Assembly: GCA_040901795.1 (NCBI GenBank)
Contig: JBBDYH010000094.1
Location: forward strand, 44,478 to 108,477
DNA length: 64,000 nt
Direction: 5' to 3'
Source of the DNA: JBBDYH01 sp040901795
GTDB taxonomy: Bacteria > Planctomycetota > Planctomycetia > Pirellulales > JALHPA01
How positions within the stretch are numbered: position 1 is the stretch's first letter; the number at the start of each line of letters is the position of its first letter. Made by a program: the position numbers and the translations under genes. Positions 26,169 to 39,000 of the stretch are shown here, piece after piece. The notes beneath the pieces are model-generated. The model was not told the origin of the DNA. It ran no database searches and was given only the letters and a program-made list of their open reading frames with translations.

Positions 26169-26264
26169 AAACGGTGCTTTCTTAAGCCCCGATTGAGAGA
26201 ATAGGGTTCCGCTCGCGGATGCTCCTTAGAATGCTATCCCCGAGGCAGGCGCAAGATCAGCCGC

Positions 26265-26510
26265 CTAAGCGCCTTGCCAACTCAGTTTGTGAACCTTCGG
26301 CGCCGCTCTCCGCACGGCATGATGCAGGCGGTGATGCTCTTCGACGATCGCTTTCGCAAGCTGAACCGCGACGGACTCCGGGGCGTTGGTCGGGCAGCAT
26401 TCGCCGCAGCCGCATGACTGGCAGGCCCACATAGTTCGCAGTTCGGTCCCCGTCCTAAGGAGCTTGATCGTGTAGACCGTGCCGTCGATCGTGATTTCTT
26501 CGTTATGCAT
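26265..26510 (-). CDS. small Cys-rich, zinc-ribbon-like protein, 81 aa
   Basis: MHNEEITIDGTVYTIKLLRT, then WACQSCGCGECCPTNAPESV and a helix ending in EEHHRLHHAV. Cysteines (CxxCxCxxCC) and histidines suggest metal binding. The ATG at 26510 has no clear ribosome site; an upstream ATG at 26573 is less natural. It is divergent from the second receiver gene. Similar in plan to the protein at 25308. Confidence 0.5.
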   Translation of the reverse strand: MHNEEITIDGTVYTIKLLRTGTELRTMWACQSCGCGECCPTNAPESVAVQLAKAIVEEHHRLHHAVRRAAPKVHKLSWQGA

Positions 26511-26622
26511 GCTGAAGTGTGCGCCACGGCTGAGAACAGGCAAGCAAATGGCGGAAGACCGCATGGTCAGCATGCGGAACTCCGCAGTCAGTTTGCCCCA
26601 TTCTGCGGGCTAGACTTGCGGT

Positions 26623-26985
26623 ATGAATGTACTCATTATTGAAGACTCGTTGACCGCGGCGATGACGCTTGAGGCTTTTGTCTCCGCCTGTGGGCATCAT
26701 CCGCTCTGCGTTCCTAACGCATGGCTGGCATTTCCAGTAGCCGACGCGTGGCCGATCGACCTCGTGCTGCTGGACATCATGCTCCCGGGTATGGATGGCT
26801 ATGAATTAGCCGGTCGCCTGCGAGAACAGGGTATTCGCGTGCCCATCGTCGCGGTCACTTCGCTCGAAGATGATCCAGCCAAGCGCCAGCAGTATGGCAT
26901 CGACGGTCATGTAGCCAAACCCGTCTCCATGAAGCAACTCAAAGATTTGCTTGAAGGGCTAAACTTGGCGATGAGCGCTAGATAA
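26623..26985 (+). CDS. stand-alone response-regulator receiver protein, copy 2
   Basis: 120 residues, a CheY-like domain only, with IIEDS, LLDIMLPGMDG (phospho-Asp), VAVTSLEDD and AKPVSMKQLKDL. About 86 percent identical to the protein at 18731, with differences mainly conservative. It is the last gene before the CRISPR array, 67 bp away, on the strand opposite to array transcription. No kinase is nearby. Confidence 0.9.
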   Translation: MNVLIIEDSLTAAMTLEAFVSACGHHPLCVPNAWLAFPVADAWPIDLVLLDIMLPGMDGYELAGRLREQGIRVPIVAVTSLEDDPAKRQQYGIDGHVAKPVSMKQLKDLLEGLNLAMSAR

Positions 26986-27052
26986 TCGTTGTCTTAGCCA
27001 ACGGCAAACGACGCCGCCATTTAGTCTGCCTTCGACGTTGACGTATCACATT

Positions 27053-30000
27053 GTGCTCAACGCCTTCCGGCATCAACGAACGATCGACCTGCTGCTCCCC
27101 CCACGTCTTGACGGGGCCGGTCGTGCTCAACGCCTTCCGGCATCAACGAACGATCGACTCAGAATCGCGGTTTCGGCCGCATTGGTCATACTGTGCTCAA
27201 CGCCTTCCGGCATCAACGAACGATCGACATTCAGTCCGGCTGCACGCAGGATCAGACGCCGTTGTGCTCAACGCCTTCCGGCATCAACGAACGATCGACG
27301 AGGCGGTTGAACATCGTGCCTTGCCCGTCATCTGGTGCTCAACGCCTTCCGGCATCAACGAACGATCGACGTCATAGCTCGTGAATAGACAAAACTGAGC
27401 CGGGTGTGCTCAACGCCTTCCGGCATCAACGAACGATCGACCATCGTGCTTGCTACCGGTTGTGGCGGCATTTTTGTGCTCAACGCCTTCCGGCATCAAC
27501 GAACGATCGACCAGACCGCCAAAACCTGGCGACACGCCGCCGCGCGGTGCTCAACGCCTTCCGGCATCAACGAACGATCGACCATGCGATCTCCTTGCTT
27601 GTGGACTACAAATAAACAGTGCTCAACGCCTTCCGGCATCAACGAACGATCGACCACGGGCATCCTGTTTACCAGTTCCGCGATTACAAGGTGCTCAACG
27701 CCTTCCGGCATCAACGAACGATCGACTCGGCGGTCTCGCGCAGTTGTTGGATAGTGCGTTTGTGCTCAACGCCTTCCGGCATCAACGAACGATCGACACG
27801 AAGTGCTCGTTCTGGTAGCCCTGCAGAATCGTGTGCTCAACGCCTTCCGGCATCAACGAACGATCGACTCGGCGGTCTCGCGCAGTGTTTCGAGGGCGCG
27901 CTTGTGCTCAACGCCTTCCGGCATCAACGAACGATCGACCGATCGAAACCAAAGCTCAACACCAACAGTAACAAGTGCTCAACGCCTTCCGGCATCAACG
28001 AACGATCGACCCGGCGGCAAGGGGATCCTCCGCTCGATCGTCGTGTGCTCAACGCCTTCCGGCATCAACGAACGATCGACGGCGAACTAGCGCGTTTGAC
28101 CGACGCCCGTCTCTGGTGCTCAACGCCTTCCGGCATCAACGAACGATCGACGGTGGTTCTTGGGCGACTTCGCCCGCGCGTTCGCCTAGTGCTCAACGCC
28201 TTCCGGCATCAACGAACGATCGACCGCGACGGCGACACGGACTCGATCCGCGTGGCCAGTGCTCAACGCCTTCCGGCATCAACGAACGATCGACCACTTC
28301 TTCGCGTTGGCCGCGCTCTCGCCGCCGGGTGCTCAACGCCTTCCGGCATCAACGAACGATCGACGTCTTGCCGACGGCGCGGACCGCGTTGGTGAGTGGT
28401 GCTCAACGCCTTCCGGCATCAACGAACGATCGACGGCCGGTTGCAGGCCGCGCAGTTGCGCGTTGCACGTGCTCAACGCCTTCCGGCATCAACGAACGAT
28501 CGACTACTGTGGCGATCGCCGCGGCGCTACAGAGCACATGTGCTCAACGCCTTCCGGCATCAACGAACGATCGACCGCGCAGGACCAGGCCGGCGTGCGC
28601 CTCGGCCAGCGGTGCTCAACGCCTTCCGGCATCAACGAACGATCGACAACGGTGCGACGGGCAGCGCGAACGGCGTGCAGTTTGTGCTCAACGCCTTCCG
28701 GCATCAACGAACGATCGACCGATTGCTCGATCGCGATCGCCACGCGGGTGCCGTAGTGCTCAACGCCTTCCGGCATCAACGAACGATCGACCAGCCACCA
28801 CGCGCGGGCTGTTCGAGAGCGCGGGCGTGCTCAACGCCTTCCGGCATCAACGAACGATCGACCGCCGCACCGCGGGCCTCGGCAGCCCAAGTCTACGTGC
28901 TCAACGCCTTCCGGCATCAACGAACGATCGACGTGGCGACCGTGCCTTGTAGAGCGTCCATACTGGTGCTCAACGCCTTCCGGCATCAACGAACGATCGA
29001 CCTCCCGTGACGCGCTTGTAGGAAACCCCGAACTCGTGGTGCTCAACGCCTTCCGGCATCAACGAACGATCGACACCCTCGGTCCCAGTCGCTACATCAA
29101 GGCCAATTTGTGCTCAACGCCTTCCGGCATCAACGAACGATCGACCATTCCGACCAGGTTGGACGGCGAAAAGATCCCCGGGTGCTCAACGCCTTCCGGC
29201 ATCAACGAACGATCGACCGTACCACCGATAGGCGCGGTACTTCGGGTTGTAAGTGCTCAACGCCTTCCGGCATCAACGAACGATCGACACGCTGGAAGGC
29301 GTGCTGGTAACGAATGGAGACGGGTGCTCAACGCCTTCCGGCATCAACGAACGATCGACTGTCGGTGGAACATGGCTCACTGGCGAGACGTGTTTGTGCT
29401 CAACGCCTTCCGGCATCAACGAACGATCGACACGTGCAGCGCTGTTACGGCGGCACGCAGTTGAGTGTGCTCAACGCCTTCCGGCATCAACGAACGATCG
29501 ACTCGTGCAACGTGTGCAATGGCGAAGGATACCGGATGTGCTCAACGCCTTCCGGCATCAACGAACGATCGACTTGAACACCGTGTTCGCAGTACCGCCA
29601 GTGTTGATGTGCTCAACGCCTTCCGGCATCAACGAACGATCGACAACTGTGCCAGTGGTCAATGTCACAAATCCATGAAAGTGCTCAACGCCTTCCGGCA
29701 TCAACGAACGATCGACCAGGATGGGCAAATCGCATGAAACTTGGCGTTGACGTGCTCAACGCCTTCCGGCATCAACGAACGATCGACTTAAGGCACTCAA
29801 AGTCACTCGGAAAGGAAAGCAAGTGCTCAACGCCTTCCGGCATCAACGAACGATCGACTGCAGAGCCCCTTGTCGTCGAAGTCCGAGTTCGACCGGTGCT
29901 CAACGCCTTCCGGCATCAACGAACGATCGACTTGATCTACGGTCCAATCCTCACGCGGCCTCTCTCATGTGCTCAACGCCTTCCGGCATCAACGAACGAT

Positions 30001-33000
30001 CGACCGAACCAGCACAGGAACAAGCCGGCACACACCAGGTGCTCAACGCCTTCCGGCATCAACGAACGATCGACGACGGGCAGGGACAGGTCGGTAGATA
30101 ATTTGATTTTGTGCTCAACGCCTTCCGGCATCAACGAACGATCGACGATCGACAGCGTCTCGTCAGCGGCCAGGCCCACGCGTGCTCAACGCCTTCCGGC
30201 ATCAACGAACGATCGACCGAGAAAGGGCGATTCAAGAAGCGAGTCCATCAAGTGCTCAACGCCTTCCGGCATCAACGAACGATCGACCGATCGGCCGCGG
30301 CACGAGCCGCCAATGCCGCGGGCAGTGCTCAACGCCTTCCGGCATCAACGAACGATCGACAAGGCCGCTGCCCGTCATCCCCCCATCGCATTTATTGTGC
30401 TCAACGCCTTCCGGCATCAACGAACGATCGACTCGTCCTTGATCGTTTCACCGGACACAAGTGGGCCAGGTGCTCAACGCCTTCCGGCATCAACGAACGA
30501 TCGACGGCCGTGCCGGCGTTAAGCAATTGCCCGTCGGTGCGGTGCTCAACGCCTTCCGGCATCAACGAACGATCGACTTTGGGCGGCGCGGGAGTCTGTC
30601 TTTCTTTCGCGGTGCTCAACGCCTTCCGGCATCAACGAACGATCGACACGGTTGACCCACGCGCCGTCGAGCGGCCCGCCCCGTGCTCAACGCCTTCCGG
30701 CATCAACGAACGATCGACTAGACGGAGCAAACCATGACAACCAACGTAAAGCCGTGCTCAACGCCTTCCGGCATCAACGAACGATCGACCGAGCGCTGGC
30801 AAGTCTTCGAGAACTTCTAACCAAGTGCTCAACGCCTTCCGGCATCAACGAACGATCGACTAGTCCTTCCGGCTTGGGCTGGTCGGCCGGAACGTGGGTG
30901 CTCAACGCCTTCCGGCATCAACGAACGATCGACCGTAATGCTTCCGTTCAAGTTGGCAACGCGATGGTCCGGTGCTCAACGCCTTCCGGCATCAACGAAC
31001 GATCGACCAGCTCGGCCTGCAGGACGGCGACGTAGGCGCTGGGTGCTCAACGCCTTCCGGCATCAACGAACGATCGACAGCGCACCCGGACGCGCCTGCG
31101 CAACCGTAAGTGCGTGCTCAACGCCTTCCGGCATCAACGAACGATCGACGTCCAACGAATCTGAAACGTGGTCGCCGTTTCATGAGTGCTCAACGCCTTC
31201 CGGCATCAACGAACGATCGACGCCGCCCACTCGCGAAACGTCGCCTCGCTGTCCTCGTGCTCAACGCCTTCCGGCATCAACGAACGATCGACTGTTGACC
31301 GACCTGGCGATCAGCGGCGTGGTGCTCGGGTGCTCAACGCCTTCCGGCATCAACGAACGATCGACCCGTCGGCGTCGGTGCAGTTGGCGCAGGTGCCGGG
31401 TGCTCAACGCCTTCCGGCATCAACGAACGATCGACCAGCGGACGCGTACGTTGCCAACGTCGGTCGCCGTGTGCTCAACGCCTTCCGGCATCAACGAACG
31501 ATCGACAAGCTCGACTACGATTCGCCTGGCGCGGGGATCTAGTGCTCAACGCCTTCCGGCATCAACGAACGATCGACCATCCCTTGGCGCCTGGCCTTCT
31601 GTTCGGCCAACGCGTGCTCAACGCCTTCCGGCATCAACGAACGATCGACCGAGCGACAGCGCGATGCCGGAGCTGCTGCCGCGGTGCTCAACGCCTTCCG
31701 GCATCAACGAACGATCGACCTTCGCACGCCAGCCGAAGCGGGCCAGCATCGTGCGTGCTCAACGCCTTCCGGCATCAACGAACGATCGACGGCGAGTCAG
31801 GGCGAGTTCATCAACAACCTCGGCAAGTGCTCAACGCCTTCCGGCATCAACGAACGATCGACGTCAGGGGGCACGGGGAACGTCACGGCGTTTTATTGTG
31901 CTCAACGCCTTCCGGCATCAACGAACGATCGACCGCAAGGCCGCGCGACCCTGACGGAGCGGGTCAACATGTGCTCAACGCCTTCCGGCATCAACGAACG
32001 ATCGACTTTGCGGTTTGCGTGCAGCCAACCCGCGACATGGAGTGCTCAACGCCTTCCGGCATCAACGAACGATCGACAAACCCTTGCAAGGCTTCGTAGG
32101 CGTACATGATCCGTGCTCAACGCCTTCCGGCATCAACGAACGATCGACTGATCGAGGGGGAACTGGCCCCGATCGACAGGGATGTGCTCAACGCCTTCCG
32201 GCATCAACGAACGATCGACCCGAAGGCCTCGCGGAGTGGTCGTCCTGGTGATTCCGGTGCTCAACGCCTTCCGGCATCAACGAACGATCGACCAGGATAC
32301 GGCGAACAACCTGGTGCCGGCCATCGGTGCTCAACGCCTTCCGGCATCAACGAACGATCGACTTGCCGCCCGGAAGTTCATCCATGAGCGTGCGCGCGTG
32401 CTCAACGCCTTCCGGCATCAACGAACGATCGACCCGAAATTCCAGTCCTTTGCAAACCGGGTGCAGCGGTGCTCAACGCCTTCCGGCATCAACGAACGAT
32501 CGACACATTCCCATAGAGTGTTGTTCTCAAGACTGGAAAGTGCTCAACGCCTTCCGGCATCAACGAACGATCGACCGGACCTGAACTCGATCGGTTTGCG
32601 GACCTACTTGTGCTCAACGCCTTCCGGCATCAACGAACGATCGACTTAACGACACGGGCGGAGCTGGTGCCGTGGAAGCGGGTGCTCAACGCCTTCCGGC
32701 ATCAACGAACGATCGACACGCAAGCCGATGCCAGTAATACGGTACTCGGCAAGTGCTCAACGCCTTCCGGCATCAACGAACGATCGACAAATACGCTGAA
32801 GGCCACGATTTGGAGCATCCATTGTGCTCAACGCCTTCCGGCATCAACGAACGATCGACTCGCGCGGATCAAACGGTAGCTGCTGCTGTTGCGTGTGCTC
32901 AACGCCTTCCGGCATCAACGAACGATCGACGAGCTGCTGGAGAGCGATGAGGACGAAACCAGCAAGTGCTCAACGCCTTCCGGCATCAACGAACGATCGA

Positions 33001-36000
33001 CGTGGTGAGTGATGAGTGGTGAGTGATGAGTGGTGTGTGCTCAACGCCTTCCGGCATCAACGAACGATCGACAAGCTGCTTCGTGCTCGCGGCGTCCGCT
33101 GTTAGCCGTGCTCAACGCCTTCCGGCATCAACGAACGATCGACGTTGGTAGCTGGGCCGTGGGGTGCAGCGTGCTCAACGCCTTCCGGCATCAACGAACG
33201 ATCGACGGCCAGGAAGCGATCGTATTGTTCGTGGTTGAAGCTGTGCTCAACGCCTTCCGGCATCAACGAACGATCGACCGGCAGATTGCCGCCGAACGTG
33301 GTCACGATGTGGACCGTGCTCAACGCCTTCCGGCATCAACGAACGATCGACCAGGGCGGCACGGACTCGCCCGACGTGAAGACTGAGTGCTCAACGCCTT
33401 CCGGCATCAACGAACGATCGACTTGGACTACGGTGTCAAGTCGGACAGCGGCATCAAGTGCTCAACGCCTTCCGGCATCAACGAACGATCGACGTTATCA
33501 TGCACGGCGTTGCGTCCTTGCGTTGTCTTGTGCTCAACGCCTTCCGGCATCAACGAACGATCGACGTCCACGCAGACTGAGCGACCGACCAGCTCGGTTT
33601 GTGCTCAACGCCTTCCGGCATCAACGAACGATCGACGCGGCGCGCCTTCGGGCCACACCACGGTCGGTAAGTGCTCAACGCCTTCCGGCATCAACGAACG
33701 ATCGACACGAAGAAATCGAGCTGGCAGGCGGCACCGACTAGTGCTCAACGCCTTCCGGCATCAACGAACGATCGACCAAGAGTTCTTCAAGGTCACGGCC
33801 GACGGTGTTTCGTGCTCAACGCCTTCCGGCATCAACGAACGATCGACGCGGGCGCGATCTTCTCCGGCCTCGACTCTTATGCGTGCTCAACGCCTTCCGG
33901 CATCAACGAACGATCGACCGATTCTCTTCAAGAATCCGCGGCAACGTGTTGGGTGCTCAACGCCTTCCGGCATCAACGAACGATCGACACCACTCCATCG
34001 GCTGAGAGTGAAAGCGTGATCCAGTGCTCAACGCCTTCCGGCATCAACGAACGATCGACCGGGCCGGCGATCAGGACTGGATCAAGGTCAACAAGTGCTC
34101 AACGCCTTCCGGCATCAACGAACGATCGACGCGATCACGGGCAACGCTTGGACGGGGCGCTTGATGTGCTCAACGCCTTCCGGCATCAACGAACGATCGA
34201 CTTGTGCTCACGCGAAAGAAGAACGAGAGGATTTGGTGCTCAACGCCTTCCGGCATCAACGAACGATCGACTGAAAACCGACAACTTGGAGCTCGCGTGC
34301 ACCTGGTGCTCAACGCCTTCCGGCATCAACGAACGATCGACCCCGACACGCGCCGTACGACCGACTTGCTCCTCGAAGTGCTCAACGCCTTCCGGCATCA
34401 ACGAACGATCGACACCGTAGCTTTGACCATCAGCCGCGGCTCAACGGTGTGCTCAACGCCTTCCGGCATCAACGAACGATCGACATCGCAGAAGGGCGAG
34501 GTCTCGTCCTGCGTGAGCAGTGCTCAACGCCTTCCGGCATCAACGAACGATCGACGCCGTGCCACAGCTCCCAACCGTCGCCGGCGATCTTGTGCTCAAC
34601 GCCTTCCGGCATCAACGAACGATCGACCAACTCTCAGTGGGCGACGTTACGCGCGTATCCCGGTGCTCAACGCCTTCCGGCATCAACGAACGATCGACAG
34701 CGCCGTTGTTCTCGGAAGAGACGGCCAGCTTGAGTGCTCAACGCCTTCCGGCATCAACGAACGATCGACCTTGCGAAGTAAGATCGGGGTCGCGGCAGGA
34801 GCCGGTGCTCAACGCCTTCCGGCATCAACGAACGATCGACCGATCGCCATGCGGCTTTTGCCGAGTTTGTCTGGCTGTGCTCAACGCCTTCCGGCATCAA
34901 CGAACGATCGACCCCGACAGGCCCGCTCCCCCCGCCCACTACAGCGAGTGCTCAACGCCTTCCGGCATCAACGAACGATCGACCGCGGCGAGCAGTGGCA
35001 CGTGGGAGTGGGGTTAGGGTGCTCAACGCCTTCCGGCATCAACGAACGATCGACTGGTCGGGCTTGCACGCGGATTACGGCGCGGCGGTCGTGCTCAACG
35101 CCTTCCGGCATCAACGAACGATCGACTGCGGTGATAACGTACTGGAATGGCCTCACGACCGGTGCTCAACGCCTTCCGGCATCAACGAACGATCGACCCG
35201 GTACGCGCTGTGAAGTACCGACTCGACATGGTTGGGTGCTCAACGCCTTCCGGCATCAACGAACGATCGACCTAACCGCTTCCACTCACAGGACACGAAC
35301 TGATAAAGTGCTCAACGCCTTCCGGCATCAACGAACGATCGACCACGTTCTGCCCAGACGTGATGCCGCTCATGCTCAAGTGCTCAACGCCTTCCGGCAT
35401 CAACGAACGATCGACCAGCGTACTGGAGCCGTCCCGCTTGCCGATGTAGGCCAGTGCTCAACGCCTTCCGGCATCAACGAACGATCGACTGCCTCGAAAA
35501 TTCATGGGGGAAGTGCCGCTGTCGTGCTCAACGCCTTCCGGCATCAACGAACGATCGACGATTCGCGACAAGCTAACCCGCTCACCCTTCGCCCCGTGCT
35601 CAACGCCTTCCGGCATCAACGAACGATCGACGCTCGGCAGCGACGGGACGCAGTGCTTCTCCTCGGCGTGCTCAACGCCTTCCGGCATCAACGAACGATC
35701 GACCGTGACGAAAGCAGAGGCCCTGCCGAACCTGCCGCCGAGTGCTCAACGCCTTCCGGCATCAACGAACGATCGACAAGGAGACGCTCTTCTATGCCCC
35801 TACGCGTCACGCGTGCTCAACGCCTTCCGGCATCAACGAACGATCGACAAGATCGCGTGCGGGTGAACCTGAAAAGCGGCACGAGTGCTCAACGCCTTCC
35901 GGCATCAACGAACGATCGACAGTCCCAAGCCAGATCCCGCAGGTCAATGCGGTAGAGTGCTCAACGCCTTCCGGCATCAACGAACGATCGACAATCAAGG

Positions 36001-39000
36001 CGCTACAGAAGCGTTCTAATATCCTGGTGCTCAACGCCTTCCGGCATCAACGAACGATCGACACGGGCGAGTGGTCTATAAGGTAGACGCGCGCGCCGAG
36101 TGCTCAACGCCTTCCGGCATCAACGAACGATCGACGGACTCGACTCGATCCATCCAGGAATGCCTTATCCGGTGCTCAACGCCTTCCGGCATCAACGAAC
36201 GATCGACCTCGTCGTTCACGATCGACATGGCCGCACTGCTTGCACTGCCGCTGCCTGACCTTGTGCTCAACGCCTTCCGGCATCAACGAACGATCGACTC
36301 CGCAATCCACTGGTCGTAATCCGCCGTGATGTGTGCTCAACGCCTTCCGGCATCAACGAACGATCGACGCCGAGCAGCGACGGCGCACAAATGCCGGCAT
36401 CTTGTGCTCAACGCCTTCCGGCATCAACGAACGATCGACTCCACGCGAAGTAGAGCTTGGCTGACGCCAACGTGTGCTCAACGCCTTCCGGCATCAACGA
36501 ACGATCGACTGCATGGTTAGGCGGAGAGGGAGAGGGACGGTAGGAGTGCTCAACGCCTTCCGGCATCAACGAACGATCGACAAGAGTACGCGTACGCACT
36601 TCCGCCGCCTGGGTGGTGCTCAACGCCTTCCGGCATCAACGAACGATCGACCCGAGGTGCCGCCAGTCGTTGCGACATGCCTCGTGCATGTGCTCAACGC
36701 CTTCCGGCATCAACGAACGATCGACTTGGTAACTATATACTTGCCGCATCACGGTTAATGTGCTCAACGCCTTCCGGCATCAACGAACGATCGACGGCGG
36801 CCAGCGGACGAATCTCGTCTGGGAGCGGGAGTGCTCAACGCCTTCCGGCATCAACGAACGATCGACGACCATATCCGCCGCGGCACAGGCGCCCGCCGTC
36901 GGTGCTCAACGCCTTCCGGCATCAACGAACGATCGACCTCAGGCGTGCAGCATCAAACGCCACCGGCGCTCCGTGCTCAACGCCTTCCGGCATCAACGAA
37001 CGATCGACCATTACACGCGATTTGCGATTGCCACCGCCCCTTAAGTGCTCAACGCCTTCCGGCATCAACGAACGATCGACGCGGCAAACGCCGCGCGGCC
37101 ATTAACTCTCAGCCTGTGCTCAACGCCTTCCGGCATCAACGAACGATCGACTGCGAGGTGCCGAGGCACCGCCACCCTGTCCACTGAGGTGCTCAACGCC
37201 TTCCGGCATCAACGAACGATCGACGTAAGCGCTCGTACCGGACGCTGTTTCTTCTGCGGTGCTCAACGCCTTCCGGCATCAACGAACGATCGACGACGTG
37301 TCGGCGCGCACCGCAGCGGACACCATCAGGTGCTCAACGCCTTCCGGCATCAACGAACGATCGACTGACGAACGCCGTGTAATCCAGCGCGACATCCGCG
37401 TGCTCAACGCCTTCCGGCATCAACGAACGATCGACGTGGGATTTCGGCAAATTCATTACGTTCTGCCTGATGTGCTCAACGCCTTCCGGCATCAACGAAC
37501 GATCGACTGAATCCGCTTCGACGTATTCCCAATCTTGAACAACGGTGCTCAACGCCTTCCGGCATCAACGAACGATCGACTTCAAGCCCCAGGGGAGAAT
37601 TGCCGGCTTATGTGGTGCTCAACGCCTTCCGGCATCAACGAACGATCGACTTACCTTGCAGCCAGCAACCAAGTCTTCCCACGGGGTGCTCAACGCCTTC
37701 CGGCATCAACGAACGATCGACCGTTTGTCTTCGAGGTATCGCATGCGAGCGCTTTCGTGCTCAACGCCTTCCGGCATCAACGAACGATCGACTCCTTACG
37801 CGGCAGGTGTAAGCCATGTCGATGCGTGTGCTCAACGCCTTCCGGCATCAACGAACGATCGACTGTTGTCGCGGCCTACAACGGTGACGCTGTCATTGGG
37901 TGCTCAACGCCTTCCGGCATCAACGAACGATCGACTGGCGTGCGACCGGCAATGAAGACGAAGCCGATCGGTGCTCAACGCCTTCCGGCATCAACGAACG
38001 ATCGACAGACGATGTCGGGTTTATCCGCATCCTCCTGAACCGGTGCTCAACGCCTTCCGGCATCAACGAACGATCGACCCGCCGAGCAACTGCTCGCGGA
38101 GATGGAGGATCCCAAGTGCTCAACGCCTTCCGGCATCAACGAACGATCGACTCGTTCACGAGGGCGGCGAGCGTGTCGGCGGTGGTGTGCTCAACGCCTT
38201 CCGGCATCAACGAACGATCGACGCAGGGTTATCCACCATCACCTATCGCGTGGTCAGGTGCTCAACGCCTTCCGGCATCAACGAACGATCGACGCCATTC
38301 GTCTTACGCAGACAGTACAGCGCGGGAATGTGCTCAACGCCTTCCGGCATCAACGAACGATCGACGATTCCGTCTACGATCACTGTAGGCTGCTGCGTCG
38401 TGTGCTCAACGCCTTCCGGCATCAACGAACGATCGACGGCGAGACCGGGTCTGCAATCAGTAGTGCTGGGAAGTGCTCAACGCCTTCCGGCATCAACGAA
38501 CGATCGACATGGTGAGACGCCTTGCGGCACGTTGACAATCCAGTGCTCAACGCCTTCCGGCATCAACGAACGATCGACGGTGCTCGTTCCGGCAATCGCT
38601 GCCGCTCCGAGGAGGTGCTCAACGCCTTCCGGCATCAACGAACGATCGACGCTCACCTTCTCAGCTTCTGCAACAGCTCTTGGCGGTGCTCAACGCCTTC
38701 CGGCATCAACGAACGATCGACCGTGGAATTGGAGCTGCCGGCGTTCGACGCCGACGAGTGCTCAACGCCTTCCGGCATCAACGAACGATCGACATCACTT
38801 TCAGTTTCAATCTCACGGATCAACGCATCGTGCTCAACGCCTTCCGGCATCAACGAACGATCGACGTGATTGCAGCGTTCAATGAGGAACAGTTCGATGG
38901 GTGCTCAACGCCTTCCGGCATCAACGAACGATCGACCTGGCCGTCCAAGTCGCGCCCGAGTCCGTGGAGCGGTGCTCAACGCCTTCCGGCATCAACGAAC

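Larger units (their letters stand above)
25539..26264. other. 726-bp gene-free region with four strong hairpins
   Basis: No credible gene. Hairpins at 25599-25667, 25849-25909, 25928-25952 and 26103-26168 (three are listed as separate features). Two share the stem core GGCTCCCG/CGGGAGCC. The region may carry small RNAs or stacked terminators. Confidence 0.45.
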
